Assembly: GCF_007830615.1 (NCBI RefSeq)
Contig: NZ_VLLI01000007.1
Coordinates: 124,001 to 188,000, forward strand
Source: Mucilaginibacter frigoritolerans
GTDB lineage: Bacteria > Bacteroidota > Bacteroidia > Sphingobacteriales > Sphingobacteriaceae
DNA: 64,000 nucleotides
Direction: 5' to 3'
Shown: positions 53,004 to 61,512 of the stretch, in pieces
Position numbering within the stretch: the first letter of the stretch is position 1
How the letters are laid out: every line of letters starts with the position of its first letter
Position numbers and translations under genes: made by a program
Notes under the pieces: generated by a model
What the model was told of the DNA's origin: nothing
What the model saw: only the letters and a program-made list of their open reading frames with translations
Database searches by the model: none

Positions 53004-55685
53004 TTAATTCCCTGCGTTTTTCTTCACAGTATCCTTCTTCATGTTGATGGAAGGTTTCTTTGTAGTATCCGTTTTCAAAATACTGTCTTTGCCTGTTTTC
53101 AATGACGTTGGCTTTGCTGGAGCAGTAGTACCAGTGCTATCCTTACCGGCTTTTATACCATTTAATAAACCGGGCAGCTTGTTTTGGATACTATCTTTAC
53201 TTGTAGTTTTACTACCTGGCACTTTTTTCCCAGCACCTTTACCTCCTTTGTTCTTAGCATCTTTGCCTGCTGCTTTTGCTGCCGCAGCTGTTGCTTTTTT
53301 AGTATAGGATGGAATGATAGATTCTTTAGATACCGGCCTGTCCTTCGGTTTCCAGATAAAACCTTTTAAAACGCGGTCGTCTTCCTTAAATTTATTCAGC
53401 GGCCCGTACTTGTTTTCAGGCTTGGTATAAAATACAAGGGTGGTTACTTTATTATCTTTAAAATCAACCCGGATACGGCTGCTGATCGAACGCTGCATTC
53501 CGCTGATGGTGTTTTTGGCACTATCCCTCGAAAAATAAATACTTTCGGCATTGCCTTCAATAAACATGCGCCATAACTTATCATTCTTAAAAAAGCCACG
53601 CATCCGCTTACCACCCACCTGGTTAAAGTGGACGGAATCCTTCTTTTCCGTATTCACAATAAAGGCGTTGGGCCACATCGTCATATTATCCATCTTCTTA
53701 TGCTTCATCTGCAAATGAATAGTATCTCCTGATAACTGCGAACCCTCCGTCCACATCATTGGGTTAACATAACAACGCATAGTAGAGTCGGCTCCGCTGT
53801 AGAACATGGAATCTGACTTGGCCTGCAAGTCCGACTTAAACATTTTAAAATGATGGTGTCCAATAATTATCCTTATCCGCGCCGTATCACTCGGCTCCAG
53901 TTTCTTAGCCATATCGATAGAATCGGCCATTTGCTTTTTCTGCAGGCTATCCAGCATCAGCTGCTTTTTAGTTGGCGCCTTTACCGGCTTTTTCTTAACC
54001 ACTTTCGGCTTAGGCTTTCCAAAATACTCGCTGTGGAAAAAGCTGGTATCGCGTGATAAACCAACATAGCTGGCAGTTAAATATTTGGATTCTTTTCCCT
54101 GCACCTTTGGTTTTTTTGATTTACCGGTAGTATCGCGTATGTGGGCCAATCGCTGTTTTTCCTGGTATATCTTTAAATCCTTATAGGTCATTATCTGCGT
54201 TTCAATGGTATCGGCAGACATAAAAATAGAATCGAGTTTAGTTTTGCCGGTATCCTTACGGGTACGCAACGTTGTATCGGGCACATCTTTTCCCGTTTTG
54301 CTTTTTACCAGGTCCTTTAACTTTTGCTGGTTTTGTTTTGATGTGGCAGCCGTTTTTATGGAGCCTGGCACATTTTTCAAGGCCGAATCAACCTTGTTGC
54401 GCAATTCTTTATTTTTTGAAGCCTTTTTAAGGGCAGAATCTGCCTGTGTAACTAAGCCTTTATTAGCCGCAGCCTGCCTTCGTAAAATGGAATCAGCTTT
54501 TTGCAGGGTGTCTTTACCGGGCATATGCAGCTTTTTCAGGGCCGAATCAGCCTTCGTATTAATGTCTTTAGCGGGAAGGTTCAACTTTTTTAAGGCTGAG
54601 TCCGGCTTCATGTTGATGTCTTTTAACGGGATGGAATGCGTAGGGATAGTTTGTTTAATCAACTGATCCATGTTGCCTATTCCCTTGGTTTTATCGAGCG
54701 ACTTTACGATAGCAGCATCCGCTTTGGCCACAGAGTCTGATTTTGTAGCTTTAGTAGTTGAATCGGTTTGGGTGCTGTCTTTCTTTTCGGTAACCATTAT
54801 CACGTAAGGATCCTGCGTCATTACGGTAAGTTCCTTCTCTTTAAAATAAGTTCCCAGGTTGCCCTTTATGGTTGTTTTTTGCTCCTCATCCTTAAAAGTG
54901 ACGTGCATAACCGCCCGGCCATAGCCCTTTAGTTTATCATAAAACAAACTATCACCTTTTAATGATTTGGTACCCGATTTATATAAATTATTTTTTCCGA
55001 AGGCGGCCTGCTCAATTACCGTATTGTAATAACCATTTTCGGTGTATAGCGTATCCTGATCCTTTTTCTTTTCGCCTTTTTTAGGGAGACTATAAATGTG
55101 TGTAGGTCCATAAAAATAGGAAATCTTGCTACCTGTATTATAACGCATGGTATCGGTTATCACCAATGCATCAGGCGTGGTGAGGGATACATTGTATCGA
55201 AAATAAGAATCGCGTGTGAAGGCAAAATAGTACCCATTTTTACTCAATAAAGTATTATCCTTGTTTACCAACTTACCCCCATCGGTATAAGTACCTATAC
55301 GGGATGCTGTATTATAATTAAGGTGATTGGTGGTTAGTGTGGCATCTTTATCAACCATGCGCACATTATCAGTTAATATGGCGGTTTTGGTATTGCCGTT
55401 ATAGTTCAGTTTATCTGAGTAGATGTTCAGTGTATCGCCCTGGTTAATAATTACGTGGCCAAAGGCATCAAAGGCATTATCTTGCGGATAAAAGTAAGCA
55501 CTATCAGAAGTCAGGGTAGAATAGTCCTGCTTAAAGGTACCCTGGTATACTTTAATAACATCCTTGCCGTTAAGCTTTATGCCCGTACTGCTAGTTGAAT
55601 GCACCAGGTTTACCACCGATTTTTTTTGGCACAAAGCCGCAGCCGTTATCAGCAATAAAACTATACTTAGAACATATTTCCTCAC
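53004..55685 (-). CDS. OstA-like protein with a Lys/Asp-Ser-rich repetitive linker
   Basis: 893 residues from a GTG start; a -7 box 5 nt upstream supports this start. A signal peptide (LLLITAAALCQ) is followed by an OstA/LptA-like jellyroll repeat region (about 30-300: YPQDNAFDAFGHVIINQGDT, NYNGNTKTAILTDNVRM). Residues about 345-465 are low-complexity repeats of the type KADSALKKLxxPxKDI. A second OstA-like segment (about 610-770) precedes a K/G/P-rich tail. Proteins of this type serve LPS transport; the low-complexity linker length is unusual. Divergent from tilS. Confidence 0.85.
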   Translation of the reverse strand: MRKYVLSIVLLLITAAALCQKKSVVNLVHSTSSTGIKLNGKDVIKVYQGTFKQDYSTLTSDSAYFYPQDNAFDAFGHVIINQGDTLNIYSDKLNYNGNTKTAILTDNVRMVDKDATLTTNHLNYNTASRIGTYTDGGKLVNKDNTLLSKNGYYFAFTRDSYFRYNVSLTTPDALVITDTMRYNTGSKISYFYGPTHIYSLPKKGEKKKDQDTLYTENGYYNTVIEQAAFGKNNLYKSGTKSLKGDSLFYDKLKGYGRAVMHVTFKDEEQKTTIKGNLGTYFKEKELTVMTQDPYVIMVTEKKDSTQTDSTTKATKSDSVAKADAAIVKSLDKTKGIGNMDQLIKQTIPTHSIPLKDINMKPDSALKKLNLPAKDINTKADSALKKLHMPGKDTLQKADSILRRQAAANKGLVTQADSALKKASKNKELRNKVDSALKNVPGSIKTAATSKQNQQKLKDLVKSKTGKDVPDTTLRTRKDTGKTKLDSIFMSADTIETQIMTYKDLKIYQEKQRLAHIRDTTGKSKKPKVQGKESKYLTASYVGLSRDTSFFHSEYFGKPKPKVVKKKPVKAPTKKQLMLDSLQKKQMADSIDMAKKLEPSDTARIRIIIGHHHFKMFKSDLQAKSDSMFYSGADSTMRCYVNPMMWTEGSQLSGDTIHLQMKHKKMDNMTMWPNAFIVNTEKKDSVHFNQVGGKRMRGFFKNDKLWRMFIEGNAESIYFSRDSAKNTISGMQRSISSRIRVDFKDNKVTTLVFYTKPENKYGPLNKFKEDDRVLKGFIWKPKDRPVSKESIIPSYTKKATAAAAKAAGKDAKNKGGKGAGKKVPGSKTTSKDSIQNKLPGLLNGIKAGKDSTGTTAPAKPTSLKTGKDSILKTDTTKKPSINMKKDTVKKNAGN

Positions 55686-55690
55686 GGGCG

Positions 55691-55698
55691 CAAAATTA
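55691..55698 (-). promoter_or_regulatory. -7 box TAATTTTG of the OstA-like gene, near-leaderless
   Basis: On the minus strand, full match to TAnnTTTG, ending 5 nt before the GTG start at 55685. Confidence 0.5.
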
Positions 55699-55723
55699 GT
55701 TTTTTGTTGGGGTTTTAAATTAA

Positions 55724-55731
55724 TAATTTTG
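55724..55731 (+). promoter_or_regulatory. -7 box TAATTTTG of tilS, near-leaderless
   Basis: Full match to TAnnTTTG ending 4 nt before the tilS ATG at 55736. A TTTTTTG run at 55700-55706 could be the -33 element, 17 nt upstream. This and the previous box sit back-to-back between divergent genes. Confidence 0.55.
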
Positions 55732-55735
55732 AAGG

Positions 55736-57070
55736 ATGCTGCCTGTTAACCGTTTCACCCAATTTATAGCGCAAAATAACCTGTTTTCGGCTGATAATAA
55801 AATATTAGCAGCGGTAAGCGGCGGTATGGATTCGGTTGTTATGGCGCATTTATTAAAAGTTGCCGGGTTTAATTTTAGCATTGCACATTGTAATTTTCAG
55901 CTACGCGGCGATGAAGCAGTGGGTGATCAGGCTTTTTGTAATGACCTGGCCCTGCAACTGCGCGTGCCTTTTCACACTATTAATTTTGATACGGTAAAAT
56001 ATGTTTCAGATAATAAGGTTTCAACTCAAATGGCAGCCCGGGAACTTCGTTATCAATGGTTTGAACAGTTAAGGCAACAGCACGATTATTCGGTTATTGC
56101 ACTTGCTCATCATCAAAACGATGCAATTGAAACAATATTGTTGAACCTTACCCGCGGCACGGGGATTGCCGGCATGCACGGCATACTCCCAAAAAATGGA
56201 TTGCTGGTGCGCCCCCTTTTATTTTTAACACGTGAGGAAATACAACAAATTATTACCGATAACCGCCTGGCATTTGTAGAAGATAGCTCCAACGCCTCCG
56301 CAAAGTATGCACGTAATAAAATTAGGCTGGAAGTAATTCCCAAACTAAAAGAATTAAACCCAAACCTGGAAAGTACGTTTAACCATAACCTGGAGCATTT
56401 TCGTGGCTTGGAGTTATTGCTGCAGCAAAAGGTGGCTGAGCTAAAACATGAACTTTTTATACAGCATGACGAGGAGATTCACATTCCTTTAGCAAAAATA
56501 AAAATGTTGGAGCCAAAGAGACTATTGCTTTTTAACTTGCTACAGGAATACGGATTTAACGAAACTAGTATTGACGATCTGATTTCTTCGCTGGATAAAC
56601 ACTCAGGCAGAATATTTGAATCGGCTGGGTTCAACTTATTGCTGGATAGGGAACGGCTGATCATCAGCCCTAATAAAACAGCCCTAATAAAACCTGTACA
56701 GTTCACTGAAAATACGCATGAGGTAGATTTTGGAAGTTATAAACTGACTTTATTGCATGATGATAGTCCGCTGATTGTAAAAAACAACCCAATGGCTGCC
56801 TCTGTGGATGCAGACCTGTTGCAATATCCCTTAACTTTGCGCACCTGGCAGCAAGGCGATTATTTTTACCCTATTGGGATGCGGACAAGAAAAAAGTTAA
56901 GTGATTTTTTTATAGATCAGAAAGTTCCCTTGCACGAAAAAAATAATATCCCGTTATTAGTTAACGCAAATGACGAGCTGATTTGGATTGGCGGTTACCG
57001 GCCCGATGACCGGTATAAAGTAAGTAAGAACACCAAAAAAGTAACTATATTCGAACTGATTAAAAAATAA
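55736..57070 (+). CDS. tilS: tRNA(Ile)-lysidine synthase TilS
   Basis: 444 residues. The PP-loop ATPase motif AVSGGMDSVVMAHLL opens the catalytic domain (about 1-220), with HCNFQLRGDEA and RGTGIAGMHGI later in it. The C-terminal TilS domain (about 360-444) has LRTWQQGDYFYPIGM and ELIWIGGYRPDDRYKV. It attaches lysine to C34 of tRNA-Ile(CAU), making it read AUA. Overlaps nothing; a membrane protein gene begins 2 nt after its stop. Confidence 0.95.
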   Translation: MLPVNRFTQFIAQNNLFSADNKILAAVSGGMDSVVMAHLLKVAGFNFSIAHCNFQLRGDEAVGDQAFCNDLALQLRVPFHTINFDTVKYVSDNKVSTQMAARELRYQWFEQLRQQHDYSVIALAHHQNDAIETILLNLTRGTGIAGMHGILPKNGLLVRPLLFLTREEIQQIITDNRLAFVEDSSNASAKYARNKIRLEVIPKLKELNPNLESTFNHNLEHFRGLELLLQQKVAELKHELFIQHDEEIHIPLAKIKMLEPKRLLLFNLLQEYGFNETSIDDLISSLDKHSGRIFESAGFNLLLDRERLIISPNKTALIKPVQFTENTHEVDFGSYKLTLLHDDSPLIVKNNPMAASVDADLLQYPLTLRTWQQGDYFYPIGMRTRKKLSDFFIDQKVPLHEKNNIPLLVNANDELIWIGGYRPDDRYKVSKNTKKVTIFELIKK

Positions 57071-57071
57071 G

Positions 57072-57554
57072 ATGAGCGAAAAACCGGCTTTTATTGAAAA
57101 ACAATACCTGGGCAGGGAATTTATACCCATTACCATAAGGCTGGTACTGGCTATGTTTTGCTTTGCCGCTTATTTTTTTACCGACGAGCGCGAGCGCAAC
57201 GGCGACCTGCTGGTAGTGGTTGGCTTTGCCATTATTATTATCTCCATTATTATGGGCTTTTTACTGCATTTCCGCACGCAGGTACAAAATAAAAGCATAC
57301 TACTTAATGGCCTTTGGACCACCCGCCTGGTAAAGATTGACCTGAACGGGATTATAAAAGCCGAAAAAGGACAATACAGCAAGTATTTATTTAACAATCC
57401 GGTTTATAACCTGCATACCAAAGGCACCATCCGGTTTTACACTGCCGGCAATGATGCCATTCACCTTACTGACCGCGACGGACTTATCTACATCATCGGA
57501 TCACAACATGCCAATGAGTTTTTAAGGGCGATTAAGGACGAAATGAAGAAGTAA
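57072..57554 (+). CDS. Membrane protein of unknown function, downstream of tilS
   Basis: 160 residues. Two helices (about 23-42 and 45-66; VLAMFCFAAYFF and LLVVVGFAIIIISIIMGFLL) precede a soluble beta-rich domain (about 70-155; LNGLWTTRLVKIDLNGIIKA, GTIRFYTAGNDAIHLTDRDG, YIIGSQHANEFLRAI). The second part resembles PH-like domains of the bPH/YdbT type, which is only a shape impression. It begins 2 nt after tilS, so the two are certainly co-transcribed. Confidence 0.65.
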   Translation: MSEKPAFIEKQYLGREFIPITIRLVLAMFCFAAYFFTDERERNGDLLVVVGFAIIIISIIMGFLLHFRTQVQNKSILLNGLWTTRLVKIDLNGIIKAEKGQYSKYLFNNPVYNLHTKGTIRFYTAGNDAIHLTDRDGLIYIIGSQHANEFLRAIKDEMKK

Positions 57555-57598
57555 TATGTACCAGGTGTGCCACCCGGTACATATGGCACACCTGGTAC
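57554..57598. repeat. Nested palindrome with mutually exclusive hairpins
   Basis: The outer hairpin GTACCAGGTGTGCCA (57558-57572) / TGGCACACCTGGTAC (57584-57598) is perfect over 15 bp with an 11-nt loop. A second, competing pairing is ATATGTACC (57554-57562) / GGTACATAT (57576-57584). No T-run follows on either strand, so it is not a normal terminator. It lies between the stop of 57554 and the stop of the CE2-like gene. Confidence 0.75.
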
Positions 57599-57634
57599 CC
57601 CCAAAAAAACAACGCCATCATAAGTGCATTTAGC

Positions 57635-58714
57635 TTACCAGCCTTTTAACTGCTTAATATAAGCGGTTAATTCATTCGCTATTAATTCGTGATCGGCCAG
57701 ATCGGGATGACCTCCACAGCCGTTGTGATATTGACGTGAAAAGAAATATTTGGATACCCGTTTATCTCCGGCAGCATTCAGGTTATTGGTAATGGCTGTT
57801 AAGTATCGCTGTAAAACGATACTTAATGTTTTATCGCCCATAGGGCTGGTAAGGCAAATAATATCTGCCTTGGGGTAATGCTGTCTGATGGTTTTGATAA
57901 AATTAATGTATGCGGTACAAAACTGAGTAGAATCTTGCTGAGGCCCATCATTTTGGCCAAGGCAAATAGTAACTACATCCGGGCGGTACGTTTTAAAGTC
58001 CCACTTAATAGAGTCGCTGCGCAAAAATACTTTATCGTAAATCTGCGGCATTACCACCTCCATATTACAGCAGCTGTGTATCAATCCAACACCTGCCTGG
58101 GCCGTTAACTGCCATTGTGCATTCAAGTTGCGTGAGGTACGTGCCCCATAACTCATATAACCATTATGCTGATCATACCACTGGCCCTTATCGCAGGCAA
58201 TTACCGAAAGATCCATCCCGGTACCGCTGGTAATAGAATCGCCAAAATATTCAATTTTACGCTTCGGCTTGGCCGATAAAGGCAAAAGCTGCTCACATCT
58301 GAAACCAACTATATCAATATATCCTGTATTGGATTCTGTATCCTTACAAATCAGGATAGTATGTTCCCCATCAGACAAACCATCCGGAATGCTGATTACA
58401 TTTATTTTATCTTTTAATTTAATGCGATAAGGATTTTTACCATCAATCACTATCTCCAGGTAGTTGTGGTTATCGCCAGGCACTTCGTCATTAATTAACA
58501 CTTCACATTTACTTCCCTTAAATTTTGCTTCTACGTAAACACCGGATGCCCAGATACGTGGGATATGCGGGTTTTTTAAAGAGATGCGGCCCGTATATTG
58601 AATAAGCGGGTCATCCGCGTTAAATGTTTTTATATCACCGTGCCTATTTAAAGCATTTGCAGATACATTACTTAAGGTAATTAACAGGAGTAAATAAAGA
58701 AAATGTTTAATCAT
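57635..58714 (-). CDS. Secreted SGNH esterase, CE2-like (carbohydrate O-deacetylase)
   Basis: About 359 residues from ATG 58714; an upstream ATG at 58732 lies beyond a TAAATTTG box and is less likely. A signal peptide (MIKHFLYLLLLITLSNVSA) precedes a beta-sandwich (about 30-145; IQYTGRISLKNPHIPRIWAS) and an SGNH domain with nucleophile EYFGDSITSGTGM, ICLGQNDG and the C-terminal GCGGHPDLADH. This is the CE2 layout, usually O-deacetylation of plant polysaccharides. No other carbohydrate-active genes are adjacent. Confidence 0.87.
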   Translation of the reverse strand: MIKHFLYLLLLITLSNVSANALNRHGDIKTFNADDPLIQYTGRISLKNPHIPRIWASGVYVEAKFKGSKCEVLINDEVPGDNHNYLEIVIDGKNPYRIKLKDKINVISIPDGLSDGEHTILICKDTESNTGYIDIVGFRCEQLLPLSAKPKRKIEYFGDSITSGTGMDLSVIACDKGQWYDQHNGYMSYGARTSRNLNAQWQLTAQAGVGLIHSCCNMEVVMPQIYDKVFLRSDSIKWDFKTYRPDVVTICLGQNDGPQQDSTQFCTAYINFIKTIRQHYPKADIICLTSPMGDKTLSIVLQRYLTAITNNLNAAGDKRVSKYFFSRQYHNGCGGHPDLADHELIANELTAYIKQLKGW

Positions 58715-58720
58715 TGGTAG

Positions 58721-58728
58721 CAAATTTA
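58721..58728 (-). promoter_or_regulatory. -7 box TAAATTTG of the CE2-like gene
   Basis: On the minus strand, full match to TAnnTTTG ending 6 nt before the ATG at 58714. The ATG at 58732 would lie upstream of it, supporting the shorter start. Confidence 0.5.
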
Positions 58729-58810
58729 ACAAAGTAAAAATAGGGAATTATAAAACCGGAATATCAATATTATAATAGCATTGATTGGTTTTTATAAACC
58801 ATAGCACACA

Positions 58811-58845
58811 AAAAAGGCGGACAAGTAAACCAGTCCGCCTTTTTT
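58811..58845. terminator. Bidirectional terminator after the Gly/Ser-rich protein gene
   Basis: AAAAAGGCGGAC / GTCCGCCTTTTT, about 12 bp with a 10-nt loop and A/T tracts on both sides. It ends the minus-strand gene at 58861. Confidence 0.85.
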
Positions 58846-58860
58846 GTATGCTATAATTAG

Positions 58861-59901
58861 TTAGTTAGCATCAGGTTCGTCTGATGGTAAACCAACAATT
58901 TTGTAGGTAGTAGCGCCACTTTGGTCAACCTGTTCCTGGTAGTAAACGCCATCAGGTGATACATATAACTTATTACCATTAACCTTTATTTTCCTGCAAT
59001 CGGGAGGAAGCTGTGTAACAATATCGCCTATTTGCGGGCCTTGTTGCTGTTGCTGATCGTCTTGTGTTGTATTTAATACGCCATCTTTTCCGGCAATCAT
59101 ATAAACAACACTGCCATCATCCTTGGTAACGGGTTGGTAGTAAACACCATTCAACTCGTAATATTGCTGACCGTTAATCATTATCGATTGCGCATTGGCC
59201 GGCAAAGTGGTTATTTGAGCACCAATAGGAGGCTCAACTACGGTATATTGATCATTTTCATACTGATAGTATAAACCATCGCTATAAAAATACTGGTAAT
59301 CCCCAAAGTAAAAAGGATAATAGCCATAAGGCAATACGCCGCAGGTAAAACCTAGTCTTGGCAAATAATAAGAACTGTAATAACCATGATTGTTATAATA
59401 ATAACCATGATTTCCCCAATAACCTACCGGACCACGTCCATAACCAATTTGCGGTGCTGTACGGTAGCCAGTTACTCCGCCTGAAACAGGTCCTCTTACA
59501 CCAGTCCCGGCAGAGCCAGAAGCATAATTGGTGCCTCTTTGAGCAACTACGGCTCCTGATCTTTGTACACCTACATTATTACGAATTACATTTCCCTGGC
59601 GATCAACATAAACCGGCCCTCTTACCGCTCCTGCAGGGCGCTGATACGAACCACCACCTGAAGGACGTGAATAATTAGCTCCACCTGATGATGGACGGGC
59701 ACTATAGTTGCTACTACCGCCTGATGACCTGGCAGGTGCGCCACCACCTGAACCACCTGATGATCTGCTGCCGCCGCCACCTGAGTTGCCGCTGCTACTA
59801 CCACCATTGCTAGTACGTTGTGCACTAACAGGCATTGCTAAAAACAGGCAACAAAGCAAGCTTAAAGCAAAGTAAACTGAATTTTTATATAGCGTTTTCA
59901 T
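58861..59901 (-). CDS. Secreted Gly/Ser-rich protein with two DUF6515-type C-terminal repeats
   Basis: 346 residues. A signal peptide (FALSLLCCLFLAMPVSAQ) is followed by a Gly/Ser/Arg-rich segment (about 28-150, many GGS and RSSGG units) and a Tyr/Gly-rich YYYNNHGYYSSYY stretch. The C-terminal part has two copies of a domain: ALPANAQSIMINGQQYYEL-type at about 225-280 (with NGVYYQPV) and LPPDCRKIKVNGNKLYVSPD at about 290-340 (with DGVYYQE). The family is DUF6515-like. It is presumably at the cell surface. Function unknown. Confidence 0.75.
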   Translation of the reverse strand: MKTLYKNSVYFALSLLCCLFLAMPVSAQRTSNGGSSSGNSGGGGSRSSGGSGGGAPARSSGGSSNYSARPSSGGANYSRPSGGGSYQRPAGAVRGPVYVDRQGNVIRNNVGVQRSGAVVAQRGTNYASGSAGTGVRGPVSGGVTGYRTAPQIGYGRGPVGYWGNHGYYYNNHGYYSSYYLPRLGFTCGVLPYGYYPFYFGDYQYFYSDGLYYQYENDQYTVVEPPIGAQITTLPANAQSIMINGQQYYELNGVYYQPVTKDDGSVVYMIAGKDGVLNTTQDDQQQQQGPQIGDIVTQLPPDCRKIKVNGNKLYVSPDGVYYQEQVDQSGATTYKIVGLPSDEPDAN

Positions 59902-60183
59902 TATTGTTTTTTTTTAAATTGAGGTCAGCAATAAAGGGGAGCAATTGCCTGATTTGTATATTTTAGACTAATGATTTGTTTAACGGTTTAATGCACAATA
60001 AATTATTTGTTAATAATAATTAAAAAAACGGCAATCTTCTTATTAAACTATAAATGTTACAGAAAGCTGTACACAATTGGGTTAAAACAACTATCTAAAT
60101 TAAATACGGAATCAAGAGTAATAATGTTACAACAGCTATTTAAATATCAGTAATCAGACTTATATACTAATAGCCAAATCTGA
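59902..60183. other. Gap of about 280 nt, no gene seen
   Basis: AT-rich spacer between two minus-strand genes. It probably holds the promoter of the Gly/Ser-rich protein gene, though I see no good TAnnTTTG box in it. Confidence 0.45.
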
Positions 60184-60753
60184 TTATATTTCTTCTGCAA
60201 TAAATACAAATGGCTCGTCAAAATGAAGGCTAAAAAAACCGTCGGCAGTTGTTTTATATTGATGGTCTTTTATTTGTTTAAGGCCACTATGCTCTAAATG
60301 GGTGGCCGCACTTAACAATTCAATTATTTCATCTCGCGGTTTCCATTTACGAAAGCCAGGATTAATGGGATAAATTTTATGCTGATTATTAAATATCACC
60401 AGGTCAATCTGGTTTGCAAAATGTTCATAATCTTTTAGGTCCAGCTTATCCGTAACGATGTTAACAGCAGGATACTCGTAGCTTACCAGATACTTAAGTG
60501 CAGCATCAGTTAAATTATCATTTCCTGGCGACATGAGCTTTACGTCTGATTGCAAATCATCATCGCTGCCACTGGTAATCATCCAATCTATTTTAATACC
60601 ATTGGCATGCAGTCTTTCCGCAGTTTGCTGGGTGGTAATAACAGTAGGGCTCCATTCCAGTAATTGTCCAAGCAATTCATCGTCAAAACCATCAAGGCCG
60701 AGCACCAACAGTGCGGGCTCCTGTTTTTCGCGAACTACATGATGGGATGACAT
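60184..60753 (-). CDS. Thiamine pyrophosphokinase-like protein with degenerate active site
   Basis: 189 residues. The N-terminus MSSHHVVREKQEPALL and GQLLEWSP strongly resemble thiamine pyrophosphokinases of related bacteria. However, the expected GDFD metal site reads TSGSDDDL, the K-T-D segment reads NLTDAAL, and the RADHT-like motif reads KLDLKDYEH. Loss of these acidic and nucleotide-binding residues suggests no kinase activity. It may be a regulatory paralogue or a decaying gene. It starts 27 nt after the ThiE-like gene and shares its transcript. Confidence 0.65.
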   Translation of the reverse strand: MSSHHVVREKQEPALLVLGLDGFDDELLGQLLEWSPTVITTQQTAERLHANGIKIDWMITSGSDDDLQSDVKLMSPGNDNLTDAALKYLVSYEYPAVNIVTDKLDLKDYEHFANQIDLVIFNNQHKIYPINPGFRKWKPRDEIIELLSAATHLEHSGLKQIKDHQYKTTADGFFSLHFDEPFVFIAEEI

Positions 60754-60780
60754 AGATTGGTATTTTGTATGGTAAATTTA

Positions 60781-61407
60781 CTAATATATCTGCTGATAAA
60801 AATCTTTTATGGCGCGTGCCGGATCAATTGCCAAATTAATTGCAGCAGATACTGCAATACCATAAACACCGGTTCGCAACAAAGGTTCTGCATCAATAAG
60901 TTTTATTCCCCCCACTGCTATAACCGGAACTTCAATTTCAGGATGTTGTTGTAATTCGCGATAGCCTTCAAAACCAAGTAAGGTATAATAGTTGGGTTTT
61001 GTATCTGTATGTGCAAAGGGCCCATACCCGCAGTAATCAACCACACCTGTTTGCTGTACATTCAGCAGCATTTGAATATTAGTTGCAGATGCACCTAATG
61101 TTTTTTCATCACTTATGACCAAACGGATAGCTGCAAAATCAGCATCAAAATCTTCAATATGTACTCCCTGGGCATCCACTTTATCCAATAAATGATAATG
61201 ATTGGTTAAAACGAGTGTTGCCCCCCAATCATCGCAAACAACTGCTATCTCATTAATTTCATCAATCAGTTCATTATCAGGTTTAGTAAGGCAACGGTAT
61301 TGGATCCAGTTAGCCCCTGCTTCGCATGCTATAATAACCTGTTCCAGATGAGTGCGGTGAGGCAGATCCTGTGTAAGGTAATGGAATTTAGAAATGTATT
61401 TCTTCAT
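60781..61407 (-). CDS. ThiE-like thiamine phosphate synthase family protein
   Basis: About 208 residues from ATG 61407 (a TTG at 61419 gives 212 but overlaps a terminator). The TIM barrel shows ACEAGANWIQYR, DAQGVHIEDFDAD, DYCGYGPFAHTDTKP and IPVIAVGG-like VPVIAVGGI followed by GVYGIAVSAAI. These match ThiE, which joins HMP-PP and thiazole phosphate. Two usual positions differ: the NDR pyrimidine motif reads NHY, and the later H of GxSxH is T/N. Activity is therefore uncertain. Co-transcribed with the degenerate kinase gene. Confidence 0.8.
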   Translation of the reverse strand: MKKYISKFHYLTQDLPHRTHLEQVIIACEAGANWIQYRCLTKPDNELIDEINEIAVVCDDWGATLVLTNHYHLLDKVDAQGVHIEDFDADFAAIRLVISDEKTLGASATNIQMLLNVQQTGVVDYCGYGPFAHTDTKPNYYTLLGFEGYRELQQHPEIEVPVIAVGGIKLIDAEPLLRTGVYGIAVSAAINLAIDPARAIKDFYQQIY

Positions 61408-61417
61408 AGTATGAACC

Positions 61418-61491
61418 AAAAAGCCCGGAAGATGGATAATGTTTACAAATGACGTTTATTTTTCTGTAAGCACTTCCATCTTCCGGACTTT
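61418..61491 (-). terminator. Long-loop terminator of the PafA-like gene
   Basis: On the minus strand, AAAGTCCGGAAGATGGA / TCCATCTTCCGGGCTTT, about 17 bp with one wobble and a loop of about 39 nt, followed by TT. It lies 22 nt past the stop at 61513 and reaches the ThiE-like gene's upstream region. Confidence 0.65.
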
Positions 61492-61512
61492 GCCGACTCA
61501 TCAAATTAATGA

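Noticed and set aside
54205..54666. 153-residue plus-strand frame within the OstA-like gene
   Set aside because: It is antisense to the low-complexity KADSALKK repeats and only reflects the repeated codons.
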